Origin: Cerina sp048266425
GTDB taxonomy: Bacteria > Bacteroidota > Bacteroidia > Flavobacteriales > Flavobacteriaceae
NCBI GenBank assembly: GCA_048266425.1
Contig: JBLWZN010000011.1
Location: 26,059-90,058 of the forward strand
Reading direction: 5' to 3'
Length of the DNA: 64,000 bases
Of this stretch, positions 24,110-32,620 are shown piece after piece (the first letter of the stretch is position 1; each line of letters begins with the position of its first letter). Below the pieces are notes generated by a model. That model saw only the letters and a list, made by a program, of their open reading frames with translations. It did no database searches and was not told the DNA's origin. The translations under genes were made by a program, and so were the position numbers.

Positions 24110-24874
24110 CTACTTACTGACAAAAGGAATTATTTCCCCCTTGGCCAAACGGTTTTCATCCAATTGTTCCAAGGTTAATTCCTTGGTGTAATCCTCTTCC
24201 ATGACGGCAAACCCAACCTTTCTAAGTTTGTCAAAATAATCCCTTCCGTAGATACGCACATGGTCGTACTGGCCAAATATTTTTGCCCTTTCCTTTCGAT
24301 CTGTTATGGTATCGTCCTCAAAAGTAACCGTCCTTTTTAAATCTTGCGGTATTTGGAATATGCCCCAACCCCCAGGTTTTAATATTCGATAAAGTTCCTT
24401 CATTGCACCGAGATCATCCGGGATATGTTCCAATACGTGGTTGCAAAGTATAACGTCAAAGGAATTGTCAGGAAAGGGAAGGTCGCATATGTCCGCCTTA
24501 ACATCGGCCAAGGGTGAATTAAGGTCCGTGGTAACGTATTCCAGGTTGGCTAGTGCCTTAAAGCGATTGTAAAATGCCTGTTCCGGTGCAAAATGCAATA
24601 CCTTATGGGGGGAGGTAAAGAAATTGGTCTTGTTTTTTAGGTAGAGCCACAACAATCTATGGCGTTCCAGGGAGAGCGTCGAGGGGGAGAGTACGTTTTC
24701 CCTTGGATTTTCGTAGCCATAAGGTAGAAATTTACGAAAACTCTTGCCGTCAATAGGATCTGTATACTTGGTTCCCCTATACCAAACAGCAAGCAAGGGT
24801 CGTACCAGATAGCTAAATTTTATAAGAAGAGGCCGGGGAATCGTATTGAGTACGGTTTTAAAAATTTTGGACAC
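24110..24874 (-). CDS. Class I SAM-dependent methyltransferase
   Basis: A 254-residue Rossmann-fold methyltransferase of the type-11 group. Motif I appears in degenerate form as VLHFAPEQAFYNRF. It is followed by YVTTDLNSPLADVKADICDLPFPDNSFDVILCNHVLEHIPDD and LKPGGWGIFQIPQ, all standard for SAM binding and the domain core. An N-terminal helix rich in Arg and Pro and a C-terminal YGRDYFDKLRKVGF segment complete it. The substrate is unknown; relatives act on small molecules, lipids or glycans. The start is GTG, 3 bp after the stop of the methionine aminopeptidase gene, so the two form one transcript. Confidence 0.85.
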   Translation of the reverse strand: MSKIFKTVLNTIPRPLLIKFSYLVRPLLAVWYRGTKYTDPIDGKSFRKFLPYGYENPRENVLSPSTLSLERHRLLWLYLKNKTNFFTSPHKVLHFAPEQAFYNRFKALANLEYVTTDLNSPLADVKADICDLPFPDNSFDVILCNHVLEHIPDDLGAMKELYRILKPGGWGIFQIPQDLKRTVTFEDDTITDRKERAKIFGQYDHVRIYGRDYFDKLRKVGFAVMEEDYTKELTLEQLDENRLAKGEIIPFVSK

Positions 24875-24877
24875 GGA

Positions 24878-25693
24878 TTACACGAATTTTGTCGATCTAA
24901 ATTCATTCTCCTCATCACTTTGGATCCCCAAGGCTTCATAGATATATTGAAACGTGGATAACAATTCCGGTCTGCCGTTGACCAATGCAACATCGTGCTC
25001 ATAATGCGCGCTGGGTAGCCCATCTGCGGTCAGGATGGTCCATCCGTCCTTTAATTGCTTAATGCGATGGGTCCCCATATTGATCATGGGCTCTATGGCG
25101 ACCACCATTCCCTCCACAAAGCGCTTTCCACGCCCCCGTTTCCCGTAGTTGGGCATCTCCGGACTCTCGTGAAGTTTTTTTCCAAGGCCATGGCCTACCA
25201 ATTCCCGTACCACCCCATATCCATGGCTTTCACAATAGTTTTGGATAGCATAACCTACATCGCCCACCCGATTGCCTTTTTTAAACTCACGGATACCAAT
25301 ATAGAGGGACTCCTTGGTTACCCGTAACAATTTTTTGATTTCAGGCGCTACTTCCCCTACTTCAAAGGTGTAGGCATGGTCGCCGTAGAATCCATTTTTA
25401 TAGGCACCACAGTCCACCGAAATTATATCTCCATCCTTAAGTGGTTCCTTGTTCGGAATACCGTGCACCACTTGGGCATTTGGACTCATGTTCAGGGTAT
25501 TTGGAAAATCGTACATTCCCAAAAATCCCGGTTCCGCCCCTTGGGATCGGATATAATCCTCTGCCAATTTATCCAGAAAAAGTGCGTTTACCCCTGGTTT
25601 TATTTCTGAGGCCAACATCCCCAGCGTTCTTGATACCACCAATGCGCTTTCGCGCATCAGCTCTATTTCTTCGGGCGACTTTGTTTTTATCAT
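24878..25693 (-). CDS. map: Type I methionine aminopeptidase
   Basis: Cytoplasmic metallopeptidase that removes the initiator methionine. The pita-bread fold is evident from His77 (VVHGIP), Asp94 (ISVDCGAYKNG), Asp105 (YGDHAYTF), the LVGHGLGKKLHESPEMPNYG block and the late VVAIEPMIN and EHDVAL segments. These hold the two aspartate, one histidine and two glutamate metal ligands of the family. The 271-residue length is normal. It has an ATG start and a strong -7 box 5 bp upstream. It heads a two-gene unit with the methyltransferase. Confidence 0.96.
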   Translation of the reverse strand: MIKTKSPEEIELMRESALVVSRTLGMLASEIKPGVNALFLDKLAEDYIRSQGAEPGFLGMYDFPNTLNMSPNAQVVHGIPNKEPLKDGDIISVDCGAYKNGFYGDHAYTFEVGEVAPEIKKLLRVTKESLYIGIREFKKGNRVGDVGYAIQNYCESHGYGVVRELVGHGLGKKLHESPEMPNYGKRGRGKRFVEGMVVAIEPMINMGTHRIKQLKDGWTILTADGLPSAHYEHDVALVNGRPELLSTFQYIYEALGIQSDEENEFRSTKFV

Positions 25694-25698
25694 AGCCG

Positions 25699-25706
25699 CA
25701 AAGATA
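25699..25706 (-). promoter_or_regulatory. -7 box TATCTTTG of map
   Basis: Exact TAnnTTTG match on the minus strand, 5 bp before the map ATG. Transcription would begin at or next to the start codon, so the message may be leaderless or the start slightly further in. Confidence 0.45.
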
Positions 25707-25831
25707 AAACAATAGTTTAAAAAAGCCCCTAGAATGATTAGATCTTGCTTCTTTTACAAGTGTTTGCCGATTATTGCGTTATACGAGTTAGTCCCCTACT
25801 GGGAAGGGGTTGGGAGATGTACAAACCCCGA

Positions 25832-26701
25832 TTATTTTGCATCGTATTCCCTTTTATATTCGCCAGGGGTTCTGTTCGTAATGGATTTAAATTGTTTGTT
25901 AAAATTGGACAAGGTATGGAAGCCGCTTTCATAACAGGCTTGGGTGCTGTTCATTTTTTGTTCGATCAACAACTTGCAGGCATATCCTATTCTAAGCTCA
26001 CTTAAAAAATCGGAGAAGGTTTTGTTGGCGTGATTTCTAAAGTATCGGCTGAAAGAGGAAGGTGTCATATGGGCCAAACCGGCCACTTCGGACAAGGTTA
26101 TTTTTCTCTTGAAGTTTTGCAGAATAAAGGCGTGGGCTATCCCCATCCTTTTAGTGTCGGTCTCCCTAAGGGTATTGGTATATCCAGGGCTTGCCAAAAG
26201 CCTGTATTCCGCACTTTTCGCCAGACAGTTCAATATTTGCAAAAGCGCAATAAATCCTTCAAGGCCTTCCATGGGGACAAGGTCCAAAAGCATTTTTTTT
26301 ATTATATCACCAGTTTCCCCAAATATTTCAATGCCCCTTTTGCTATTGTGTAAAAGTTGCTTCAACCGAATCATCTCCTCTTTTTGCAAAAGGTGTTTCC
26401 CGATCAAGTCCTCATCAAAATACACGACAATTCCCTCCGTGTACATTTCCGGTCCTCCATCGCTATCCTTCTGATCACTTCGCCACAAATGGGGTAGATT
26501 GGGTCCCGTAAAAGTAATATCCCCCTTATTAAAGTGCTTTATATGATCTCCTATAAAACGGGTCCCCGAACCCTTTAACACCATAAACAGTTGATATTCC
26601 GTATGAAAATGCCAATTGGGGTCAAAATTGGGCTCTTTCAGCAATTTTGCCACATAAGTAAGTGTGCTTGGTATGGGAGATTTCTCGAGGGCTGCTTTCA
26701 T
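25832..26701 (-). CDS. AraC family transcriptional regulator with cupin sensor
   Basis: A 289-residue regulator. Residues about 20-110 form a cupin domain (FHTEYQLFMVLKGSGTRFIGDHIKHFNKGDITFTGPNLPHLWRS) that probably binds a sugar. Residues about 185-289 form the AraC/XylS DNA-binding domain with two helix-turn-helix units (ITLSEVAGLAHMTPSSFSRYFRNHANKTFSDFLSELRIGYACKLL and ACYESGFHTLSNFNKQFKSITNRTPGEYKREY). It is divergent from the ThuA/dehydrogenase fusion with a 141-bp spacer, so it most likely controls that gene and the isomerase and oxidoreductase after it. The inducer is unknown. Confidence 0.9.
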   Translation of the reverse strand: MKAALEKSPIPSTLTYVAKLLKEPNFDPNWHFHTEYQLFMVLKGSGTRFIGDHIKHFNKGDITFTGPNLPHLWRSDQKDSDGGPEMYTEGIVVYFDEDLIGKHLLQKEEMIRLKQLLHNSKRGIEIFGETGDIIKKMLLDLVPMEGLEGFIALLQILNCLAKSAEYRLLASPGYTNTLRETDTKRMGIAHAFILQNFKRKITLSEVAGLAHMTPSSFSRYFRNHANKTFSDFLSELRIGYACKLLIEQKMNSTQACYESGFHTLSNFNKQFKSITNRTPGEYKREYDAK

Positions 26702-26842
26702 TACTGTATTCCGCTAATTTATCTATCCAAGATACCTATTTTTTCGAATTATGTCAAAATACAGTCAGAATAGGATGAAATCAAGGCAATTTATTATGGA
26801 TTTAATTCTTAAAATTGAAGATATCTTTTAATTGCCATTGTT

Positions 26843-29800
26843 ATGAGAACATTTATCCCTCGATTAGGTCTTGCCATCTTGTTTGTGTGCGTACTTGTTG
26901 GATGTAACCGATCTAAAAAGGAAAAAGATGATACAGGTCCCAGAAGATTGGAAATCCTTTTTTTGGGCCATGCCAATGAACATCACAATTCTAGGGAATA
27001 CGCTCCAATTTTGGCCTCTGCCCTGTCCAAGGATGGAATCAATATTTCCTATACCGAGAATCTTGAAGACCTTAATTACTATAATTTGTCGCTTTACGAC
27101 GGACTTATTATTTATGCCAATTATGATACAATATCCAAGCCGGAAGAAAAGGCTGTATTGGATTTTGTAAGATCGGGACATGCCTTTATCCCAATCCATT
27201 CCGCCAGTTTTTGTTTTAGAAACTCCCCGGATTATATAGATATGGTTGGAGGTCAATTTATGAGCCACGATACGGCCACTTTTACCGCTAAGATTGTCAA
27301 CAAGGACCATCCTTTGATGAAGAGTGTCAAAGAATTTTCTACATGGGACGAAACTTATGTGCATGATCATTTGAGCAAAGACCGTACGGTTTTGGAAGAG
27401 CGCATTGAGGGCGATCATAACGAACCATATACCTGGGTCAAGAACTTCGGGCAGGGCAGGGTATTTTATACGGCCTACGGTCATGACGAGCGAACATGGA
27501 ACAACCCCGAATTCCAAAACTTGATTAAACAAGGGATTTTGTGGGGAGTAAACGATAAGGTGAAGGCACAATGGGAAGCTTTTGGAAAGACCATTCCAAA
27601 ATTGGTATATAAGCCTATGCCCAATATTCCCAACTATGAAAAGCGGGATCCCGCACCTGAATATCAAGAACCGTTAACCCCAGAGGAATCAAAAAAGTTG
27701 ATCCAGGTTCCGGCAGGATTTGATTTGGAGCTGTATGCGTCCGAACCCGAAATTATCAATCCAATTGCTATGAATTGGGACGAGAGAGGTCGTCTTTGGG
27801 TGGTGGAGACCGTAGATTACCCGAACACGGTAAGGAACGATAAGGGAACCGGGGATGATAGGATAAAGATTTGTGAGGACACGGACGGGGATGGCAAGGC
27901 GGATAAGTTTACCGTTTTTGCGGAAAACCTAAATATCCCGACAAGCTTCACCTTCGCGAATGGTGGAATCATAATCTCCCAAGCTCCTGATTTTCTATTT
28001 TTAAAGGATACCGATGGGGACGATAAGGCCGATATTAAAAAAGTAATCATGACAGGTTGGGGCACCTTCGATACCCATGCAGGACCCTCCAACCTCCAAA
28101 GGGGAATGGATAATAAAATTTATGGGGTCGTCGGTTATTCTGGCTTCAAGGGGGAAATAGCGGGTCAACATTATGAGTTTGGACAGGCAGTGTACCGTTT
28201 TCACCCAGACCTTTCTGATTTTGAAGTGGTCACAAATACCAGTAATAATACTTGGGGTCTGGGATTCACCGAAGACAATAGCCTTTTTGCCTCCACAGCG
28301 AATAATACCCACAGCGTGTTTGTGGGCATTCCCAATGCTGACTTTAAAGGTGTTGAGGGCATTCCGACGGAAGGCAGTAAAAAGATTGATGGTCACTATG
28401 CCATGCACCCGATTACAAGCCATGTCAGACAGGTGGACGTATTCGGCGGGTTTACGGCCGCATCGGGACATAACTTTTATACGGCACGTAATTACCCGGC
28501 CCAATTTTGGGACAAGGTGGCCTTTGTTTGCGAACCTACCGGCCATTTGGTGCATATGGCCAAAATATCGAAGGATGGTGCCGGATATACCGAAAGCGAT
28601 GGGTGGAACCTCTTTGCCGGTGCGGACGAATGGGTTGCTCCCGTGGCTGCAAGGGTAGGTCCGGATGGGGCGGTCTGGGTGTTGGATTGGTATAATTTTA
28701 TCGTACAGCACAATCCGACGCCTACAAATGAAAGAGGTGGATACAATGCCGAAACCGGTGAAGGAAATGCCTATGTAAACCCATTGCGCGATAAGTCCCG
28801 CGGACGTATATGGCGCGTAGTTTGGAAAGGAGCCAAAGATTTTGAACCCATTGAATTGAGCAAGGATGAGCCCAAAAACCTGATTGAAGCACTATCCAAC
28901 GACAATATGTTCTGGAGAACAACCGCCCAACGACTTTTGGTAGAGCGCGAAAAAAGGGATGTTCTTCCCGAACTATATGGTTTGGTGAACAGAAAGGAAG
29001 TTGATAGTCTTGGTCTAGATCCGGGAGCTCTTCATGCACTTTGGACCATTCAGGGGCTCGGTGCTATCGGTACGGAAAAGAAAGCCAACGAAATAGTGAT
29101 GGGAGCTTTAAGGCATCCATCCTATGCGGTTCGAAAGGCAGCGATAGAAGTACTACCAAAGAATGAAATAGGAGTGGATGCATTGCTGAAAAAAGATTTG
29201 TTGCACGACGATAATCCAACTGTGCAATTGGCGGCCATCCTGTATTTGGCCGAAAGTGACCCCTCGGATTCGATTGGTGAAGCGTTGTATAGATTGGGCA
29301 AGGAGGAAAAGATCATAAATGATCAGTGGTTGTCCAAGGCGGTATATGTTGCTGCAAGCAAACATGCCAAAGGGTTTTTGATGGCTTATAAGCAGGAACA
29401 TCCCCAAATGAAATCACCAAAAAAGGTGGGTATTGATAGAACTCTGGAAAATTTGGATGTTAGCGGTTGGAAGGACATTCAGCTGCCCCAGTTCATTGAG
29501 GATGCGGGGCTGAATATCGACGGAATTATTTGGTTTAGAAAAAACTTCGAGGTTTCCACTTCCGATTCCGGCAAAAAAGGAAGTATTTCCTTGGGGCCCA
29601 TAGATGATTCTGATGTTGTCTATATCAATGGGAAAAGGATTGGTGAAACGCAGGGCGATTATTTGGTAAGTAGGAACTATGTCATTCCCTCAGGTATCTT
29701 GAAGTCGGGAAATAATTCAATTTCCATTCAAGTTGAAGATACCGGGGGTGGAGGAGGTCTCTATGGGAAATCCGATCAAATGCATATAAAAGTTGCAGGT

Positions 29801-30355
29801 AGCACTATTCCGCTAGCCGGTAAATGGAAATTTCAGGTGGAAGCGGATTATTCCGATCGGCAGAGCAATCTATTCAAGGACGTGGACCTAGCTGATGTTT
29901 TTGCCAAAAATTATATAGGCAAGCAAACTTCGGGGGAGTCCAACGCGGAAATGGAAGAGTCTGCAAAAAATGCTACTATCATCCATATCAAGACCATTAA
30001 AAACGAAATGAAATACGATATTACGGAGTTTGTGGTCCAAGCTGGAAAACCGGTTGAAATCATATTTGAAAACCCGGATTTTATGCAGCACAATCTCGTA
30101 ATCACCAAACCAGGGGAAAAGGAAAAAGTGGGATTGGCCGCGGACAAATTGGCAACAGATCCCAACGGGGCGGAATTGGGATACGTGCCAAAAATGCCAG
30201 AAGTACTTTTCTCCAGCCCGCTATTAGATCCCGAAAAAACGGTCAGAATGAAATTCACGGCACCGGACAAACCTGGGATATATCCTTTTATCTGTACCTT
30301 TCCTGGGCATTGGCGTGTAATGCAAGGTACGATGAAGGTGGTAGTTGGCAATTAG
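26843..30355 (+). CDS. Lipoprotein fusion: ThuA + PVC-type dehydrogenase propeller + HEAT + jelly-roll + azurin-like domain
   Basis: A 1170-residue exported protein; a lipid-anchor signal ends in VLVGC near residue 21. Order of parts: ThuA-like glutaminase-fold domain (about 35-250); a beta-propeller dehydrogenase domain of the kind common in Planctomycetes and Bacteroidota (about 285-665), with DTDGDGKADKF calcium-type loops; HEAT-like helices (about 680-850); a jelly-roll (about 870-1010); and a cupredoxin at 1050-1170. The cupredoxin has His1083 (MQHN), Cys1151, His1156 and Met1160 (CTFPGHWRVM), the azurin copper ligands with azurin-like spacing. Related proteins often end in a CxxCH cytochrome domain; none is present here. 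Likely periplasmic oxidation of a sugar or sugar derivative with electrons leaving through copper. Probably regulated by the divergent AraC protein. Confidence 0.85.
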   Translation: MRTFIPRLGLAILFVCVLVGCNRSKKEKDDTGPRRLEILFLGHANEHHNSREYAPILASALSKDGINISYTENLEDLNYYNLSLYDGLIIYANYDTISKPEEKAVLDFVRSGHAFIPIHSASFCFRNSPDYIDMVGGQFMSHDTATFTAKIVNKDHPLMKSVKEFSTWDETYVHDHLSKDRTVLEERIEGDHNEPYTWVKNFGQGRVFYTAYGHDERTWNNPEFQNLIKQGILWGVNDKVKAQWEAFGKTIPKLVYKPMPNIPNYEKRDPAPEYQEPLTPEESKKLIQVPAGFDLELYASEPEIINPIAMNWDERGRLWVVETVDYPNTVRNDKGTGDDRIKICEDTDGDGKADKFTVFAENLNIPTSFTFANGGIIISQAPDFLFLKDTDGDDKADIKKVIMTGWGTFDTHAGPSNLQRGMDNKIYGVVGYSGFKGEIAGQHYEFGQAVYRFHPDLSDFEVVTNTSNNTWGLGFTEDNSLFASTANNTHSVFVGIPNADFKGVEGIPTEGSKKIDGHYAMHPITSHVRQVDVFGGFTAASGHNFYTARNYPAQFWDKVAFVCEPTGHLVHMAKISKDGAGYTESDGWNLFAGADEWVAPVAARVGPDGAVWVLDWYNFIVQHNPTPTNERGGYNAETGEGNAYVNPLRDKSRGRIWRVVWKGAKDFEPIELSKDEPKNLIEALSNDNMFWRTTAQRLLVEREKRDVLPELYGLVNRKEVDSLGLDPGALHALWTIQGLGAIGTEKKANEIVMGALRHPSYAVRKAAIEVLPKNEIGVDALLKKDLLHDDNPTVQLAAILYLAESDPSDSIGEALYRLGKEEKIINDQWLSKAVYVAASKHAKGFLMAYKQEHPQMKSPKKVGIDRTLENLDVSGWKDIQLPQFIEDAGLNIDGIIWFRKNFEVSTSDSGKKGSISLGPIDDSDVVYINGKRIGETQGDYLVSRNYVIPSGILKSGNNSISIQVEDTGGGGGLYGKSDQMHIKVAGSTIPLAGKWKFQVEADYSDRQSNLFKDVDLADVFAKNYIGKQTSGESNAEMEESAKNATIIHIKTIKNEMKYDITEFVVQAGKPVEIIFENPDFMQHNLVITKPGEKEKVGLAADKLATDPNGAELGYVPKMPEVLFSSPLLDPEKTVRMKFTAPDKPGIYPFICTFPGHWRVMQGTMKVVVGN

Positions 30356-30381
30356 GTACAAGGGTTAAAGGTAAAGGGTAA
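30354..30381 (+). repeat. Short heptad array at the stop of the ThuA-dehydrogenase fusion
   Basis: Four contiguous 7-bp units, AGGTACA, AGGGTTA, AAGGTAA, AGGGTAA, starting inside the TAG stop codon. In phase they read close to GGTTAAA and GGGTAAA. A further small pair, AAACTCT twice at 30581-30594, lies just before the next ATG. The rest of this 249-bp spacer shows no gene. Confidence 0.55.
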
Positions 30382-30604
30382 ATGTTTATATTCTAATGCA
30401 ACCTACGAAATGTTAGTTATGACTACTACAACTACTAACTAAAATAATTTGCGAGTATTTATGTATAGAAATTTATTTTTCAATGGCCAAATCAACTACT
30501 ATAAATTAGAAACCATCAATCACTAACCTGCTAAAGACATCGGCTGTTAACGAACAATCAGTAATCCGCAAAAAAAATATAAACTCTAAACTCTAAAAAA
30601 AGGA

Positions 30605-31465
30605 ATGTCGAAAAAAATAGAATTTGGGGTGAGCACATGGCTTTGGACCTCCCCTTTTGATAATACCACCATTTCGTTGTTCCCAAAAATAAAGAGGATG
30701 GGATACGATTTTGTAGAGATTCCCGTGGAGGACCCGAGCTTAATTGATGGACATTTGGTAAAGTCAGCATTAAAAGAAAACGGGCTTAAGGCAGTGGTTT
30801 GCGGAGTATTTGGTCCTACCAAGGACCTAACGAGCGATAATGTGGAGCTACACCGGAATTGTTTTGATTATATCCGGCAATGTTTTGAACTTTGCAATGT
30901 CTGGGATTCGAACTTTCTTGCCGGACCCATGTATTCCTCGGTGGGCAAGGCCCGGATGGTGCCTTCGGAGCAGCGCAGGATAGAATGGGAGAGGGCGGTC
31001 ACCAATATTGGCAAAGTCTCCAAAATGGCCGAAGAGCAAGGCTTGTTTATTGCATTGGAGCCATTGAACCGATTTGAATCGGACCTCATCAATACGGCCG
31101 ACGATGTTATGAGACTCATCAAGGATGTAAATCACAGCAGTACCAAAGTGCTGTTGGACGGATTCCATATGGCTATAGAGGAACCCAATATAGAAAAGGC
31201 CATACTCACGGTTGGGGATAAATTGATCCATGTGCAGGTGTCCGAAAACTATAGGGGAACCCCGGGAACTGGACAGACCCAATGGAACGATTTTAAAAGT
31301 GGATTGGAAAAAATAGGCTATAAAGGAGTGATTTCTATTGAAAGCTTTACCCCCGATATAAAAGAATTGGCCGGTGCGGTTTGTATTTGGAAACACTTGG
31401 CCCCAAGTCAGGATGCATTTGCTTCGGACGGACTAAGCTTTTTAAAAAAAACGTTTAATTCATAA
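30605..31465 (+). CDS. Sugar phosphate isomerase/epimerase-like TIM barrel
   Basis: A 286-residue cytoplasmic xylose-isomerase-like TIM barrel (AP endonuclease 2 family). Conserved pieces: FVEIPVEDPSLID near residue 40, KMAEEQGLFIALEPLNRFESDLINTADDVMRLI (metal-ligand Glu), VLLDGFHMAIEE with the Asp and His ligands, LIHVQVSENYRGTPGTGQTQW, and YKGVISIESF with a late Glu. This is the ligand pattern of D-tagatose/D-psicose 3-epimerases, but relatives also include lyases and hydrolases acting on 3-keto sugars. Gfo/Idh/MocA-fold and ThuA/dehydrogenase genes on either side favour a role in oxidised-sugar metabolism. Twelve bp separate it from the next gene. Substrate unknown. Confidence 0.85.
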   Translation: MSKKIEFGVSTWLWTSPFDNTTISLFPKIKRMGYDFVEIPVEDPSLIDGHLVKSALKENGLKAVVCGVFGPTKDLTSDNVELHRNCFDYIRQCFELCNVWDSNFLAGPMYSSVGKARMVPSEQRRIEWERAVTNIGKVSKMAEEQGLFIALEPLNRFESDLINTADDVMRLIKDVNHSSTKVLLDGFHMAIEEPNIEKAILTVGDKLIHVQVSENYRGTPGTGQTQWNDFKSGLEKIGYKGVISIESFTPDIKELAGAVCIWKHLAPSQDAFASDGLSFLKKTFNS

Positions 31466-31477
31466 AATATACATGTT

Positions 31478-32605
31478 ATGGACCATAAAAAAATAAACAT
31501 AGCCATCGTAGGTTTGGGATTTGGGGCCGAGTTTATTCCCATTTATCAGAAACATCCCAATGCCAATTTGGTAGCAATTTGCCAGCGCAGTCCGGAGAAA
31601 TTGAACGAGATCGGGAATGCCTTTGGAATTGGAAAAAGGTATACTTCTTATGATGAACTGCTCAAAGATCCCAGTATTGATGCAGTACATATCAATACCC
31701 CAATACCCGATCACGGTGTACAATCCATTAAGGCACTAAAGGCCGGGAAGCACGTGGCCTGTACCGTACCTATGGCTACCACGGTGGAGGAATGCGAGGA
31801 AATCGTAAGTCTTGCCCAGAAAACCGGACTTGCCTACATGATGATGGAGACCGTAGTTTATGCAAGGGAATTTCTCTTTATGAAAGAGCTATACGACAAG
31901 GGAGAATTGGGCAAAATCCAGTTCTTAAAGGCCAGTCATCAACAAGACATGGACGGATGGCCCAATTACTGGCCAGGATTGCCGCCTATGTATTATGCTA
32001 CCCATTGCGTTGGCCCCGTATTAGGGCTTACCCGTGGCGAAGCGGAATACATATCCTGTTTTGGATCGGGTACCATCCGTGAGGAATTGCATAAATATTA
32101 TAATTCACCATTTGCCGTAGAAACCACCCATATAAAATTTAGAAACTCCGATCTTAGCGCCCAGGTCTATCGTTCCTTATTCGACGTTGCCCGGCAATAT
32201 AGGGAAAGTTTTGAGGTGTACGGTTCCAAAAAATCGGTTGAATGGCCACTGATTGAAGGGAAACCTTTGGTGGTCCATACCGCCAAAAAACCAGAGCCCG
32301 AAATCCCAGAGGAAGTAGAAAGTCCGGATTTCGCCAAATTATTGCCCAAGTCTATTCAGCACTTCACAACCAAAGGGGTTTATGATTCCGACGAACATCA
32401 GCATCTTTCCTTTACCCAAGGAGCAGGCCATGGAGGCTCACATCCCCATTTGGTCCATGAATTTTTGTCCTCTTTGGTAAATGGCACCTCACCCTATCCC
32501 AACGCCAAACAGTCGGCCAACATTACCTGTGTCGGAATTCTTGCGCACAAATCGGCAATGAGGGGAGGGGAGCTGATAAGATTACCCGAGTTTACGCTAT
32601 CCTGA
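31478..32605 (+). CDS. Gfo/Idh/MocA-fold protein lacking the catalytic lysine
   Basis: A 375-residue NAD(P)-dependent oxidoreductase fold. The N-terminal Rossmann domain is intact (IAIVGLGFGAEFIP, and DAVHINTPIPDHGVQSIKALKAGKHV). In family dehydrogenases the next segment reads EKP with a catalytic Lys; here residues 96-98 are Thr-Val-Pro (ACTVPMATT). The C-terminal domain has YATHCVGPVLGLTRGEAEYI, so the histidine often paired with the Lys may survive. The enzyme could be a dehydrogenase using another base, a lyase/glycosidase acting through a tightly bound NAD, or an inactive partner. It is co-transcribed with the TIM barrel, and convergent with the NagB fusion with only 15 bp between stops. 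Confidence 0.82.
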   Translation: MDHKKINIAIVGLGFGAEFIPIYQKHPNANLVAICQRSPEKLNEIGNAFGIGKRYTSYDELLKDPSIDAVHINTPIPDHGVQSIKALKAGKHVACTVPMATTVEECEEIVSLAQKTGLAYMMMETVVYAREFLFMKELYDKGELGKIQFLKASHQQDMDGWPNYWPGLPPMYYATHCVGPVLGLTRGEAEYISCFGSGTIREELHKYYNSPFAVETTHIKFRNSDLSAQVYRSLFDVARQYRESFEVYGSKKSVEWPLIEGKPLVVHTAKKPEPEIPEEVESPDFAKLLPKSIQHFTTKGVYDSDEHQHLSFTQGAGHGGSHPHLVHEFLSSLVNGTSPYPNAKQSANITCVGILAHKSAMRGGELIRLPEFTLS

Positions 32606-32620
32606 TTTTGGTTTGTAGCT

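Noticed and set aside
26864..27667. 267-residue minus-strand frame under the ThuA domain
   Set aside because: Antisense to well-conserved coding sequence, with no recognisable domain.
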